Assembly (NCBI RefSeq): GCF_001758225.1
Contig: NZ_MAST01000034.1
Coordinates: forward strand, 248,001 to 312,000
Direction: 5' to 3'
From: Humibacillus sp. DSM 29435
Lineage (GTDB): Bacteria > Actinomycetota > Actinomycetes > Actinomycetales > Dermatophilaceae
Length of the DNA: 64,000 nucleotides
Shown: in pieces, positions 8,826 through 17,586 of the stretch
How positions within the stretch are numbered: the first letter of the stretch is position 1
Layout of the letters: each line of letters starts with the position of its first letter
Notes under the pieces: generated by a model
The model's input: only the letters and a program-made list of their open reading frames with translations
The model's database searches: none
What the model was told of the DNA's origin: nothing
Made by a program: the position numbers and the translations under genes

Positions 8826-9173
8826 ATGGTTCGACCCAGGAAACCGCGTGAACCGGGCAATGCCGTGGGGCCGGACCGACGCAGGGGCACGCTTCAGGAC
8901 TCGCGAGCGGACCCACCGTTGTTGTCTCTCGCAGCACAGGCGGGTAGCGCGACCATCCCGACCCCTATCGAACCAGAGGCCCGTCATCTAGAGTGGATCG
9001 GCAAGAGCAGGGGGGCAGACGATGAGGCTGTATCTAGCCGAGGAGAACGCGGCCCGCCTCGCCAAGTCTCGCGGACCGAGCGCGACGGTTCCGGTCAGCC
9101 ATCCACTCCTGTCATTGCAGCGAAAAGCGGGGAACCGCGCCGTTTCGCAGCTCATGACCGCCGTCGCGGATGA
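8826..9173 (+). other. doubtful small ORF with eCIS-like N-terminal motif, upstream of the cargo gene
   Basis: An ATG at 8826 follows an excellent Shine-Dalgarno (AGGAGG, 7 nt). The frame contains PPLLSLAAQAGSATI, which looks like a worn version of the HPLLSLQRKAGNRAV motif of the next gene. The frame ends at 9173, 152 nt inside that gene in another frame, so the last third is unlikely to be meaningful. It may be a decayed copy of a cargo N-terminus or chance. Confidence 0.2.
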
Positions 9174-10449
9174 CTCACCTCCGCTGCGGCGTGCTCAGGA
9201 GGTCCGTCAGCCTCTGAGCACCGGGCGGCCGAGTGATGTGGATGAAGCAGGGCACACGACGGCCACGCCCGAGACCGCTCAGCCAGCTCTTCAGAGAGGC
9301 ATGACGCAGCCAGTCGTCACAGACTGGCTTGGCTTCATACCGGGTCTGAGGTCACATACTGACCGAGCAGCCGTCGAACTCCTCATGGCGCTCGGATTTC
9401 GCGATGAGAACAAGATCACGAACCTTCTCTTCTGGGCCGACCATCCCGAAATGATTCTACAGAAAATTGACCCGGCGCAAACCGAGCTGGTCCGTCTGTG
9501 GATTTCTATCCGCGACACCACCGTGCGTCCAGCACTCAGGGACACGGCCCACAAAGCCACCGGCAGCGGTAAGCACAAGGATGGCAGCCCCAAGCCTAAG
9601 CTCGATCACGGTTCCCACCTGTCGACGAGCGCAGCTGACTTCATCGCCAAGAATCGCGCGCAACTGGGGTTGTCCGAGGAGAACGAGAGTCGCTCGGCGC
9701 ACTTCTACAGCAAGGGTAAGCGTGCTGAGCTCCGGGCTATGGATCCAGAGAACGTGGCCAAGTACGCATCAAAATATAGCCAGGCGACCAGCCATTTTGA
9801 ACGAAGCAAGGTGCTCTTCAGAGAGAGCTCCTTGGGCCAATGGAAGAGCGGGGAGGACGTCGCATTTGTTGCGGCCATAGCCACGAGAGAAGGCGGCGCA
9901 GGGATATTCCGCACCGACACGGAGAAGGTGGTTTCAGGAGGAAAGGACACGCACAAGAAAGGCGCCAGCGGACTCGACAACCTAGGCCGCGACGAGTACC
10001 GCAAGGAGTTCGAGAAATCGGGCCTATTTATCGAGAAGGTCGACCGTGACGACCCCGACCTGAAAGCGAAGAACCGGAATCCGGCCTGGATCGAGGCGCG
10101 AGACCTCATGTTTGCCCACATGATCACCACGGCAAACCACGAAAAGCTCTTCCGGACGTCCTATCTAGCTTCTGCGGCAAAGAAGGCCAAAGTCACGGTC
10201 GACGGCGAAAGTTTGTGGGCGGGGCTGAGCGACCCGGCGAGGCGGTCATGGCTAGCCCTGTTCTACTCCGGAGTCGGCCATGTTGCTGGCACACTCAAGA
10301 CCCTTTTTGACGAGCAAAGAACTTCCGGCAGGGCTGTCGACCTCAATGACATAGTTGGAAAAGATGACTTCCCCAGCATCAACCGCGTGATTCTTGCGCG
10401 AGCGACCGCCCTCAGAGCAGCCACCTTCGAACACCTCGACGCTCTGTGA
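9022..10449 (+). CDS. candidate eCIS cargo/effector with N-terminal LQRxxGNxAV motif
   Basis: I do not recognise the family of this 475-aa protein as a whole. Residues 27-44 read HPLLSLQRKAGNRAVSQL, the motif that heads many eCIS-associated proteins in actinobacteria and also appears at residues 47-57 of the DUF4157 protein in the eCIS locus of this window. Residues 45-95 are Pro/Thr-rich linker. The rest is charged and helical-looking, with Lys-rich stretches and a segment VAAIATREGGAG around Glu290 that recalls, weakly, the catalytic Glu region of lysozyme-like enzymes. No signal peptide or membrane segment is seen. A good ribosome site (GGGGGG, 6 nt) precedes the start. Sampled lines are about 50-55% GC against roughly 70% for neighbours, so recent acquisition is likely. 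It interrupts a set of GABA-type catabolic genes. Confidence 0.6.
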   Translation: MRLYLAEENAARLAKSRGPSATVPVSHPLLSLQRKAGNRAVSQLMTAVADDSPPLRRAQEVRQPLSTGRPSDVDEAGHTTATPETAQPALQRGMTQPVVTDWLGFIPGLRSHTDRAAVELLMALGFRDENKITNLLFWADHPEMILQKIDPAQTELVRLWISIRDTTVRPALRDTAHKATGSGKHKDGSPKPKLDHGSHLSTSAADFIAKNRAQLGLSEENESRSAHFYSKGKRAELRAMDPENVAKYASKYSQATSHFERSKVLFRESSLGQWKSGEDVAFVAAIATREGGAGIFRTDTEKVVSGGKDTHKKGASGLDNLGRDEYRKEFEKSGLFIEKVDRDDPDLKAKNRNPAWIEARDLMFAHMITTANHEKLFRTSYLASAAKKAKVTVDGESLWAGLSDPARRSWLALFYSGVGHVAGTLKTLFDEQRTSGRAVDLNDIVGKDDFPSINRVILARATALRAATFEHLDAL

Positions 10450-10632
10450 AGAGCCCGTTCGCCTGGGCGGGGTCGAGGCACCATCCATTCGGCAGCACGT
10501 GAACACCTGACGGCGCCTGGGCACCCCTTTCGCGGCCCCCCGTCGTGATGGATCCCATCTGGTGCCAACGGTTTCAGTTGCTAGGGTGACGAACGAACCC
10601 AACCCTTGCAACGAAGCAGCTGGAGGCATTCC

Positions 10633-11979
10633 ATGACCACGGAGTATGCGGTCGTCGACCCGAGCACGAGCGAGCAGGGGCATTCCTACCCCACGGCCAC
10701 TGCCGAGACCATTGAGGCGGCCCTGGCCTCCGCAGCTCAGGCTCACCGCGACTGGTCCCGCGGGTCGACGGTGGCCGAGCGCGCCGCCCTGGTCCACCGG
10801 GTCGCCGAGCTGCACACCCAACGCCGCGACGAGCTCGCCGCGATCATCGTGCGCGAGATGGGCAAGCCGACCGAGGAGGCCCTCGAGGAGGTCGACTTCG
10901 CGGCGGCCATCTACGCGTACTACGCCGACCACGCCGCTGCTTTCCTGGCCGACGAGCCCATCGACCTGCCCGCCGGAACCGGCACGGCCCTGGTTCGCCG
11001 CAGCTCCGTCGGCCCCCTGCTCGGGATCATGCCGTGGAACTTCCCCTACTACCAGGTCGCCCGGTTTGCCGGTCCGAACCTGGTCGCCGGCAACACCATC
11101 GTGCTCAAACATGCGCCGCAGTGCCCCGAGTCGGCCGCCGCCATCGAGACGATCTTCCACGAGGCCGGCTTCCCCACCGGGGCCTACGTCAACATCTACG
11201 CCACCAACGAGCAGGTCGCCGAGATCATCGCCGACCCCCGCATCCAGGGAGTCTCACTGACCGGCTCCGAACGCGCCGGGGCCGCCGTCGCCGAGATCGC
11301 CGGTCGCAACCTGAAGAAGGTCGTCCTCGAGCTCGGCGGCTCCGACCCCTTCATCCTGCTGAGCACCGACGACATCGACGCCGCCGCCGACGCTGCCGTC
11401 GAAGCGCGGGTCTACAACACCGGCCAAGCCTGCAACGCCGGCAAGCGCTTCATCGTCGCCGACCACCTCTATGACGACTTCCTGAGCGCCTTCACCGCCA
11501 AGATCCTGGCCATCCCCACCGAGTCGCCCCTCTCCTCGCTTCAGGCCGCTCAACGCCTCGCCGAACAGGTCCAACGCGCCGTCGACGGCGGGGCCATCCT
11601 GCACACCAACGGCGAGCCTGACGGCGCCTTCTACCCCGCCGGCATCCTGACCGACGTCACCCCCGACAACGACGTCTTCACCGAAGAGCTCTTCGGACCC
11701 GTCGCCATGGTGTTCAAGGCCGACTCCGAGCAGGCCGCCATCGACCTGGCCAACCAGACGCCCTACGGCCTGGGCTCCTACGTCTTCACCACCGACCCCG
11801 ACCAGGCCCAACGCGTCGCCGACCAGCTCGACGTCGGCATGGTCTTCGTCAACGGTGTCGGCGCCGACGGCGCCGAGCTGCCTTTCGGCGGCGTCAAGAG
11901 ATCGGGCTTCGGCCGCGAGCTGGGCCGCTACGGCATCGAGGAGTTCGTCAACAAGAAGCTCATCCGCTCCCTTCCCTGA
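10633..11979 (+). CDS. gabD: NAD(P)-dependent succinate-semialdehyde dehydrogenase
   Basis: This 448-aa aldehyde dehydrogenase is of the short succinate-semialdehyde dehydrogenase type. It has GIMPWNFPYYQ for cofactor binding, the general base Glu233 in LELGGSDP, and the nucleophile Cys267 in NTGQACNAGKRF. The C-terminal block ELPFGGVKRSGFGRELG is also typical. It should convert succinate semialdehyde (or a close omega-semialdehyde) to the acid. The start at 10633 follows TGGAGG with 6 nt spacing. It is separated from the gabT operon by the AT-rich cargo-like gene, which suggests the latter was inserted within a once continuous catabolic region. Substrate preference within the family is not certain. 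Confidence 0.85.
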   Translation: MTTEYAVVDPSTSEQGHSYPTATAETIEAALASAAQAHRDWSRGSTVAERAALVHRVAELHTQRRDELAAIIVREMGKPTEEALEEVDFAAAIYAYYADHAAAFLADEPIDLPAGTGTALVRRSSVGPLLGIMPWNFPYYQVARFAGPNLVAGNTIVLKHAPQCPESAAAIETIFHEAGFPTGAYVNIYATNEQVAEIIADPRIQGVSLTGSERAGAAVAEIAGRNLKKVVLELGGSDPFILLSTDDIDAAADAAVEARVYNTGQACNAGKRFIVADHLYDDFLSAFTAKILAIPTESPLSSLQAAQRLAEQVQRAVDGGAILHTNGEPDGAFYPAGILTDVTPDNDVFTEELFGPVAMVFKADSEQAAIDLANQTPYGLGSYVFTTDPDQAQRVADQLDVGMVFVNGVGADGAELPFGGVKRSGFGRELGRYGIEEFVNKKLIRSLP

Positions 11980-11982
11980 ACA

Positions 11983-12008
11983 CCGCCCTGAAGTCTGCTG
12001 CTGGGCGG
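11983..12008. terminator. possible hairpin between convergent genes
   Basis: CCGCCC (11983-11988) can pair with GGGCGG (12003-12008) across a 14-nt loop. It lies between the stop of the succinate-semialdehyde dehydrogenase gene and the stop of the small gene on the other strand. There is no T-run, so the support is weak. Confidence 0.25.
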
Positions 12009-12024
12009 CCCACCTCCGATCGGT

Positions 12025-12267
12025 TCAGGTGCGCCACCGCGCCCAGGCGGCTTGCTTCGTCGTGCCGGCCAGCCCACCGACCGCGGTCCAGGAGTTCGCC
12101 TCGGCCAACGACCGAGCGCTGGCGCCGAGGGCCTCGCCGACGGTCTGGCTCAGGCCGAGCAACTCTTGAAACGCGGCGACGTCGGTGCTGCGAGCGAGGG
12201 CGTCGATGTACTCCCGGGCAGCGGCGGCGAGGGCGACGGGATCGGCGGGCTCAGTCGGCATGCTCAT
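12025..12267 (-). CDS. small conserved-looking hypothetical protein (80 aa)
   Basis: This short soluble, mostly helical protein begins MSMPTEPADPVALAAAAREYIDALARSTD and ends in a basic tail. The start at 12267 is chosen because AAAGGA lies five nt upstream. It has no recognisable domain, although the A/L-rich helical pattern with a conserved WTAVGG-like segment suggests a packed helical hairpin. It follows the C45-type acyltransferase gene by 51 nt on the same strand, so the two are probably co-transcribed from the promoter region with twin palindromes. No function can be assigned. Confidence 0.55.
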   Translation of the reverse strand: MSMPTEPADPVALAAAAREYIDALARSTDVAAFQELLGLSQTVGEALGASARSLAEANSWTAVGGLAGTTKQAAWARWRT

Positions 12268-12318
12268 GGAGGTCCTTTCTACCCCGCCAGTATTTCCCGT
12301 CGTCGCCACGCGCGGCAA

Positions 12319-13476
12319 CTACCGACCGACGAGGGTCACCTCACGGTGGTCGTCGACGTCGTCGAAGGTGCGCACCCAGGTCTCGCCCGGCCACCGGTAG
12401 GTGACCGCCCCGGCAGACGGCCGGTAGGCAGCGGTGTAGAGGGTGCCGAACCCAGCCGTGTACTGGTCGGCTCGCAGCGGTTCCTGCAGGAAGGCATCGA
12501 CGAGCCGATGGCGTGGAGTGTCTTCGTCCAGAAGCCGGTTCAGGTGCTGCTGGCGAGGCAGGCTGCCCAGCCGACGAGCGTGCTCGGGACGCTCCACGAC
12601 GTCCAGGCGGTGGTTGGTGGCCACGGTGAGGTCGCTGACCTCGATCGGCTCGCCCGGGGTGACGAAGACGGTGGCGTGCGCGCCGGAGGTGTCGGCGAGG
12701 GTCACGTTGTAGGACTGCGACACCGGTATCCGCCTGAGGGCCGAGACTGCGGCGTCGACATCGGCGCAGGTCTCGAGGAGGTAGCGGATGACCAGTGGGA
12801 TGCCGAACCCGTCGCCGACGTCGGGGCGACCGCCGAAGGTCAGCGACGCGACGAGGCCGTCCTCGTTCATGCCATCGAGCAGGCCCCAGAGCAGATCGCT
12901 CGTACCGATGACCTTCCGATGCCCTGACCAGTTCGTCGAGGCGATGACTCCCTCGAACAGGTTGAGGTCGTAGTCGTAGTTGCGCACCAGCAGCGGATCG
13001 GAACCGGCGATGACGGCTTGGGAGCATCCGCAGGCGAACGACGGCATGCGCCACATCGAGAGCAACCTGGCCGCGACGGTGTCGTTGTCAGTCAGCCTCA
13101 CCAGCTGTTCCCAGACGGGCACGAGCTCGGGCATGTGGTCGAGCAGCCGCTGGCGGCATTCGGCCAGGCTCGGTCGCTCGGAGAGACCTTGAGACGCGTA
13201 CCACGAGGAGTAGGCCCCCCAGGTCGCGTCGTACAGTGCCTTCCATCGCGGGCCGGGGGTGTCCTCCTGATACGCAGTGAAGCGCAGGGGGAAGGTCGCG
13301 GCGCTGGCGATGGGGCTGCTGGCGATCCAGTCGACGGCACTGTGGGAGGCGTTGCTCCAGGCCAGCCCGTAGTCGACCCAGCCGCGCCAGTCTGTGAGGT
13401 CCGTCGGCATGGCGGGGGCCTGGCCTCGATGGTCGTCAGGGGCCGGGGGGCAGGAGCTCTTCGTGGTGGTTGTCAT
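12319..13476 (-). CDS. C45 family autoproteolytic acyltransferase/hydrolase
   Basis: This 385-aa Ntn-hydrolase of the C45 (acyl-CoA:6-aminopenicillanate acyltransferase) family has the sequence FACGCSQAVIAG, where Cys151 would become the N-terminal nucleophile after self-cleavage. It is followed by LLVRNYDYD, the family hallmark. Such enzymes cleave or transfer amide-bound acyl groups; physiological substrates in actinobacteria are mostly unknown. The ATG at 13476 is preferred over a TTG three codons upstream. The promoter region carries two copies of GTCAA-N7-TTGAC, so expression is probably controlled by a dimeric repressor such as a TetR-type protein encoded elsewhere. The cysteine is preceded by Gly rather than the common Ala or Asp, which may affect processing. 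Confidence 0.82.
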   Translation of the reverse strand: MTTTTKSSCPPAPDDHRGQAPAMPTDLTDWRGWVDYGLAWSNASHSAVDWIASSPIASAATFPLRFTAYQEDTPGPRWKALYDATWGAYSSWYASQGLSERPSLAECRQRLLDHMPELVPVWEQLVRLTDNDTVAARLLSMWRMPSFACGCSQAVIAGSDPLLVRNYDYDLNLFEGVIASTNWSGHRKVIGTSDLLWGLLDGMNEDGLVASLTFGGRPDVGDGFGIPLVIRYLLETCADVDAAVSALRRIPVSQSYNVTLADTSGAHATVFVTPGEPIEVSDLTVATNHRLDVVERPEHARRLGSLPRQQHLNRLLDEDTPRHRLVDAFLQEPLRADQYTAGFGTLYTAAYRPSAGAVTYRWPGETWVRTFDDVDDHREVTLVGR

Positions 13477-13480
13477 GAGC

Positions 13481-13525
13481 GTCAAGTTAACATTGACGAC
13501 TTGGTAGCGTCAAGAATCTCTTGAC
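13481..13525. promoter_or_regulatory. twin palindromic operators GTCAA-N7-TTGAC
   Basis: Two inverted repeats with the same layout lie just upstream of the C45 gene: GTCAAGTTAACATTGAC at 13481-13497 and GTCAAGAATCTCTTGAC at 13509-13525. The second extends to the 19-bp CGTCAAGAATCTCTTGACG. Their centres are 28 bp apart. Identical half-sites and spacing point to two dimers of one repressor rather than RNA hairpins. Confidence 0.65.
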
Positions 13526-13567
13526 GACGCGAACCGCGGGCCTCGTCACTGTCGGTTGGCAGCAGGG

Positions 13568-13632
13568 CCGACCACCCCTGCCGACCACCCCCGCCGACCA
13601 CCCCGGCCGACCACCCCCGCCGACCACCCCGG
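13568..13632. repeat. five 13-bp tandem repeats CCGACCACCCCNG
   Basis: Five units of CCGACCACCCCNG run without interruption, with variation only in the last three bases, in the gap between the divergent C45 and cupin genes. Likely a simple slippage array. I see no gene in it. Confidence 0.85.
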
Positions 13633-13707
13633 CCGAGAGGCCCGCGGGTGAAGGGTGAGACATTGGGTGAGCACGGGCGCTTCACGCCCGAGACGAAGGA
13701 GTCAGCC

Positions 13708-13995
13708 GTGGTCGCAACCGCCGATATTCAGATCGACACCGACACGCTCCGTGTCACCAGGTGGACAATCCCTGCGGGGGAGGCGATCCCGATGCACGTT
13801 CACGAGCACGACTACGTCGTGGTTCCGCTGGTGAGCGCCACGATGCACCTGAGCTTTCCCAACGGTGACGAGACCGTGTCGCAGATCGAGCTGGGGCGCA
13901 GCTACCACCGACCGGCCGGTGCCGAGCATCGCGTCAGCAACCACGGCGAGAGCACCATCGAGTTCGTCGAGATGGAGATCGTCCGAAGCCAATGA
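13708..13995 (+). CDS. cupin domain protein (95 aa)
   Basis: This is a small single-domain cupin with the metal-binding motif PMHVHEHDYVVVPL and the second-motif histidine in YHRPAGAEHRVSN. Proteins of this size are usually metal-dependent sensors, isomerases or small-molecule binding proteins. The GTG at 13708 is preferred because AAGGAG lies 6 nt upstream. An in-frame ATG at 13648 would add 20 unremarkable residues. It is divergent from the C45 acyltransferase and convergent with the SNF2 helicase. The role is unknown. Confidence 0.75.
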   Translation: MVATADIQIDTDTLRVTRWTIPAGEAIPMHVHEHDYVVVPLVSATMHLSFPNGDETVSQIELGRSYHRPAGAEHRVSNHGESTIEFVEMEIVRSQ

Positions 13996-14001
13996 GGCCG
14001 G

Positions 14002-14017
14002 GCCCCTCGAGCGGGGC
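14002..14017. terminator. GC-rich hairpin between convergent cupin and SNF2 genes
   Basis: GCCCC (14002-14006) and GGGGC (14013-14017) flank a 6-nt loop in the 22-bp gap between two convergent stops. Its position suggests a bidirectional terminator, although no T-run is present. Confidence 0.4.
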
Positions 14018-17000
14018 TCAGCCGAGGCCGAGCAGGTCGCGAACGTCGGCGGCGCTGATCGCTCCAGTGAGGGCGCCGCCCTCGTCGACGACTCGCTGGA
14101 ACAGGTCTCGCTTGCGCTCCTGGAGCGCGACCACCTTCTCCTCGATGGTGTCGGCCGAGACGAGGCGGTAGACGGTGACCGGGCGCTTCTGCCCGATGCG
14201 GTGAGCCCGGTCGATGGCCTGCGCCTCGGCAGCAGGGTTCCACCACGGGTCGAGCACGAACACGTAGTCGGCCTCGGTGAGGGTCAGACCGAACCCGCCG
14301 GCCTTGAGGCTGATCAGAAAGGCGGCAGACTCTCCGTCACGGAAGCTGCGGATCACCTCCTGCCGGTTCTTCGTGGCGCCGTCGAGGTAGCAGGTGCGCA
14401 GACCGGCCCCCGAAAGGGCCCGTTCGACGATGCGCAGAAAGCCGGTGAACTGGCTGAAGACCAGCGCGCGATGCCCCTCGGACGCCAGCTCGCGCAGCTG
14501 CTCGACGAGGAAGTCCACCTTCGCGGCGGTGGCCCGACCGGCGTAGGCCGGATCGACGAGGGCAGGGTCGAGCGCGAGCTGACGCAAGCGGGTGAGGGCG
14601 GCGAGGATGGCCACCCGGTTCGACTCCGGGTCGTCGAGCAGGCCCAGCACGCGCTGCCGCTCACGCTGCAGGTGCTGGTCGTAGAGGTGCCGGTGCACAG
14701 GATGCTGCTCGACGGGAACCACCTGGATCTGCTTCGGCGGTAGGTCGACCGCCACCTGCTCCTTGGTACGCCGCAGCATGAGTGGGCGGATACGTCGGCG
14801 CAGCAGGTCGAGCAGCTCGGGCCGCTCCCCCGACTCGATCGGCTTGCGGTAGTTCTTGGTGAAGACGTCGGGGCGGGGGTAGAGCCCGGGCGCCGTGAGC
14901 GAGAGCAGTGACCAGAGATCCATCAGAGAGTTCTCGAGCGGGGTGCCGGTAACGGCGATGGTGAACGGGGCACCCAGCTTGCGGGCGGCCACGTGGGTCT
15001 TGGCCTGCCGGTTCTTGACGAACTGGGCCTCGTCGAGCACGACCCCTGACCATCGAAGGTCGTGGAAGGCCGCGTCGTCGAGCCGCAGCACCGCGTAGGA
15101 GGTGATGACCACCTCGGCGTCGGCCACGGTCTCGGCCAGCGAGGTGCCCCGCTTGCGCTCGGTCGCGGTGACCGCAACGACGCTCAGGTGGGGCGCAAAA
15201 GCCTCCAGCTCGCCCAGCCAGGTGCCGACGACGCTGGTGGGCGCCACCACGAGCACCGGCCCGTGCCGACCACCGATCTCGCCGCGGTCGTGGGCCCGAG
15301 CCAACATCGCGATCGTCTGCAGCGTCTTGCCCAGCCCCATGTCGTCGGCGAGGATGCCGCCGAGCCGGGCGTCCCACAGCCGCGAGAGCCAGCGATAACC
15401 CTCGACCTGGTAGGGCCGCAGCGTGGCCCGCAGGTCGCTCGGCACCGGGACCGGTGGCGTGGCTGCTGTGTCGACCGACGCCAGGGCCTCGACGTTGGCG
15501 GCCCAGCGGGCGCTCTGCTCGTCGACGACTCCGAGCGCCACCAGCTCTTCCCAGAAGTCGGCGTGGTGGGCACTGAGCCGCAGCCCTCCCGACTCGGGGT
15601 CGGCGATCTCGCGGGCCTCGTCGATGAGCGAGCGCAGCCGCAGCAGCTCGGGCCGGTCGAGGCGGAACCACGAGCCCGAGTCGAGCAACATGATCTCATC
15701 GCCCCGGGTGAGGGCGGCGAACAGCGGCTCGAACGGCACCTCCTCGCCCTCGACCTCGACGGAGACGTGCAGGTCGAACCAGTCGGACCGGTCGCCGTCA
15801 CGCGGCTCGAGGCGGCCCCCCGACGGCCCCGCGCCCTGCAGGTGCCCGGGGGCGGTGCCGGCAACACCCTCAACTCCAGCGACACCGGCGGAGAGCGAGG
15901 GGTCGAGAGCAGGGTCGAGGGCGCCGAGCCGAATGACGGGCGCCGTGGTCACCTCGTCGTACGCGGGGAGCACCCCGTCGAACTCGACGGTGACGTGCTC
16001 GTCGTCTTCGAGCGTTGGCAGCAGGTCGGTGACGAACCGAGCAGCATGGATGCCGGTGAGCACGACCCTTGAGACCAGGTGCAGCACGCCGGTCGAGTCG
16101 GCGCGGGTGGCGCCCGGGATGGTCTGCACCGAGGTGGCCGCCGCGAGCGCCGTCGCCTCGGCGGCCCGGTCACGCGAGCCACCGCCGAAGCGTTTGGTGC
16201 CGAACGACCTCAGCACACCGTCGTAGGCGGCGCCGAGGTCAAGGCATACTTCGCCCGGCACGTCGGCAGTGATGCGTGCGTGGACGGTGACCGTCGACCC
16301 CTGACGGTCGCTGCGAGCCTCCCCCGGCAGCGGCGCGGGCAGCGGCACCTCGCTGCGCAGGCGCACCTTCTCGCGCAGGCCCGGAACGGTCGTGCGCAGG
16401 AACGACGCCCGCTCGGCGGCGGGAACGCGCAGCCCGGTCAGGGCCTGCGTCAGACCTCGGGTGTCGAGGCCGAGGTGCTGCTCGAGCGGCACGAAGGTGA
16501 GCGAACCGTCGGCCCCCTCGACCGCGACGGCATGCACCGGGTCGCCGAGGCCCGCCAGCTCGTCGATGCCGAGGTCGGCGGCGGAGTCGGGCAGCCCCTC
16601 GACGGTGGCGCGCAGCAGCAGGTCACCCGACTCGTCGTCGGACCGCAGCACCGAGAGCACCAGTCGGGCCGCTTCGTCGGCCACGAAGACCGGGCCGGCC
16701 ACCCCCTCGCCCGCCATGATCTCGATGCCGACCTCGCGAGCTTCACGCAGCAACGGCCACACGTCGGCCGACGCGTCGAGCGCCAGGGGCGGCGACGTGC
16801 TGAAGTAGGTCGTGCCGCCCGACCCGTGCCGGGCCGCATCGCGCAGCCGCGTCAGGATGCGTTCGTGCTCGGGCAGGAAGCGGATCCCGGTGCGCCACTG
16901 GGGCAGTGCCTCCTGCCACGACAGGCTCTTGTGCCAGCCGCCGACTCGGGTGCGACGGGTCGGACGCAGCCCGTAGCCGAGGTCGGCCTCGCTGCGCCAG

Positions 17001-17539
17001 GCCACCGACGAGCGGTAGATGGTGTCGACGAACAGGCCGGCCGGCATGAGGTCACCTCGCGGTTCGGGCCGCACGGGTTCGACGGGTCGAGGCCCCTCCC
17101 GAGGCTGAACGTGACCGAGCACCTCCGACCAGAGCGCGAGCGGCGCGGCCGGCACGGGCGCCGGCCTTGCGGCATCCGACCCCCCGGCGGTGTTCGGCCC
17201 CACCGGGATGCCGTGCGCGACGTCACGGGCGGTCAGCAGCAGCGCGACGGCGTGCTTGCAGTCCATCCCCACCGGGCAGCTGCACCGGGCCCACCACTCG
17301 ACGCCGCGGGCCCTGCGCTCGGGGCTCGACTCGACGATGACCTGGTAGGTGTCAGTACGTGATCCCGACACGGTGCCCAGCAGCATCGAGCCCTCGGGCC
17401 GCGTGGCCAGCGAGCGGACCCGTCGCTGCGCGGCGTACGCCTGGCCGCGTTCGAAGGTGCGTGAGCCCACCTGCTGCTCGATCGAGTGGTCGCTGAGGTC
17501 GCCCACCCAGCTCGCTCGACCCACGCTCCATGCCACCAC
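14018..17539 (-). CDS. SNF2-family DEAD/DEAH box helicase with SWIM zinc finger
   Basis: This 1173-aa protein has an N-terminal SWIM zinc finger (C86-S-C88, C94-K-H96). A long family-specific middle region follows, then the SNF2 ATPase. Walker A is DDMGLGKT near residue 733, DEAQ is near 835, and the helicase C-terminal domain ends in DRAHRIGQ-KRPVTVYRL near 1111. Such RapA/HepA-like proteins act on DNA or stalled RNA polymerase and use ATP to move along duplex DNA. The form with an N-terminal SWIM domain is common as a lone gene in actinobacteria. No nuclease or methylase partner lies next to it, so a defence role is not suggested by context. The start is a GTG (17539 or 17536); no ATG is in frame. 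Confidence 0.92.
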   Translation of the reverse strand: MVAWSVGRASWVGDLSDHSIEQQVGSRTFERGQAYAAQRRVRSLATRPEGSMLLGTVSGSRTDTYQVIVESSPERRARGVEWWARCSCPVGMDCKHAVALLLTARDVAHGIPVGPNTAGGSDAARPAPVPAAPLALWSEVLGHVQPREGPRPVEPVRPEPRGDLMPAGLFVDTIYRSSVAWRSEADLGYGLRPTRRTRVGGWHKSLSWQEALPQWRTGIRFLPEHERILTRLRDAARHGSGGTTYFSTSPPLALDASADVWPLLREAREVGIEIMAGEGVAGPVFVADEAARLVLSVLRSDDESGDLLLRATVEGLPDSAADLGIDELAGLGDPVHAVAVEGADGSLTFVPLEQHLGLDTRGLTQALTGLRVPAAERASFLRTTVPGLREKVRLRSEVPLPAPLPGEARSDRQGSTVTVHARITADVPGEVCLDLGAAYDGVLRSFGTKRFGGGSRDRAAEATALAAATSVQTIPGATRADSTGVLHLVSRVVLTGIHAARFVTDLLPTLEDDEHVTVEFDGVLPAYDEVTTAPVIRLGALDPALDPSLSAGVAGVEGVAGTAPGHLQGAGPSGGRLEPRDGDRSDWFDLHVSVEVEGEEVPFEPLFAALTRGDEIMLLDSGSWFRLDRPELLRLRSLIDEAREIADPESGGLRLSAHHADFWEELVALGVVDEQSARWAANVEALASVDTAATPPVPVPSDLRATLRPYQVEGYRWLSRLWDARLGGILADDMGLGKTLQTIAMLARAHDRGEIGGRHGPVLVVAPTSVVGTWLGELEAFAPHLSVVAVTATERKRGTSLAETVADAEVVITSYAVLRLDDAAFHDLRWSGVVLDEAQFVKNRQAKTHVAARKLGAPFTIAVTGTPLENSLMDLWSLLSLTAPGLYPRPDVFTKNYRKPIESGERPELLDLLRRRIRPLMLRRTKEQVAVDLPPKQIQVVPVEQHPVHRHLYDQHLQRERQRVLGLLDDPESNRVAILAALTRLRQLALDPALVDPAYAGRATAAKVDFLVEQLRELASEGHRALVFSQFTGFLRIVERALSGAGLRTCYLDGATKNRQEVIRSFRDGESAAFLISLKAGGFGLTLTEADYVFVLDPWWNPAAEAQAIDRAHRIGQKRPVTVYRLVSADTIEEKVVALQERKRDLFQRVVDEGGALTGAISAADVRDLLGLG

Positions 17540-17586
17540 TCGACTCTAGGCGTGAGGGCAGACACCGCGAACCGCCTTCCACAGGC

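Noticed and set aside
13568-13632. CRISPR array
   Set aside because: The units are directly adjacent with no spacers and no cas genes are nearby. The same applies to the 10-bp array at 21141.
14018-17539. SNF2 helicase as part of a defence island
   Set aside because: No nuclease, methyltransferase or other defence partner is adjacent. The SWIM-SNF2 form is a common single gene in actinobacteria.
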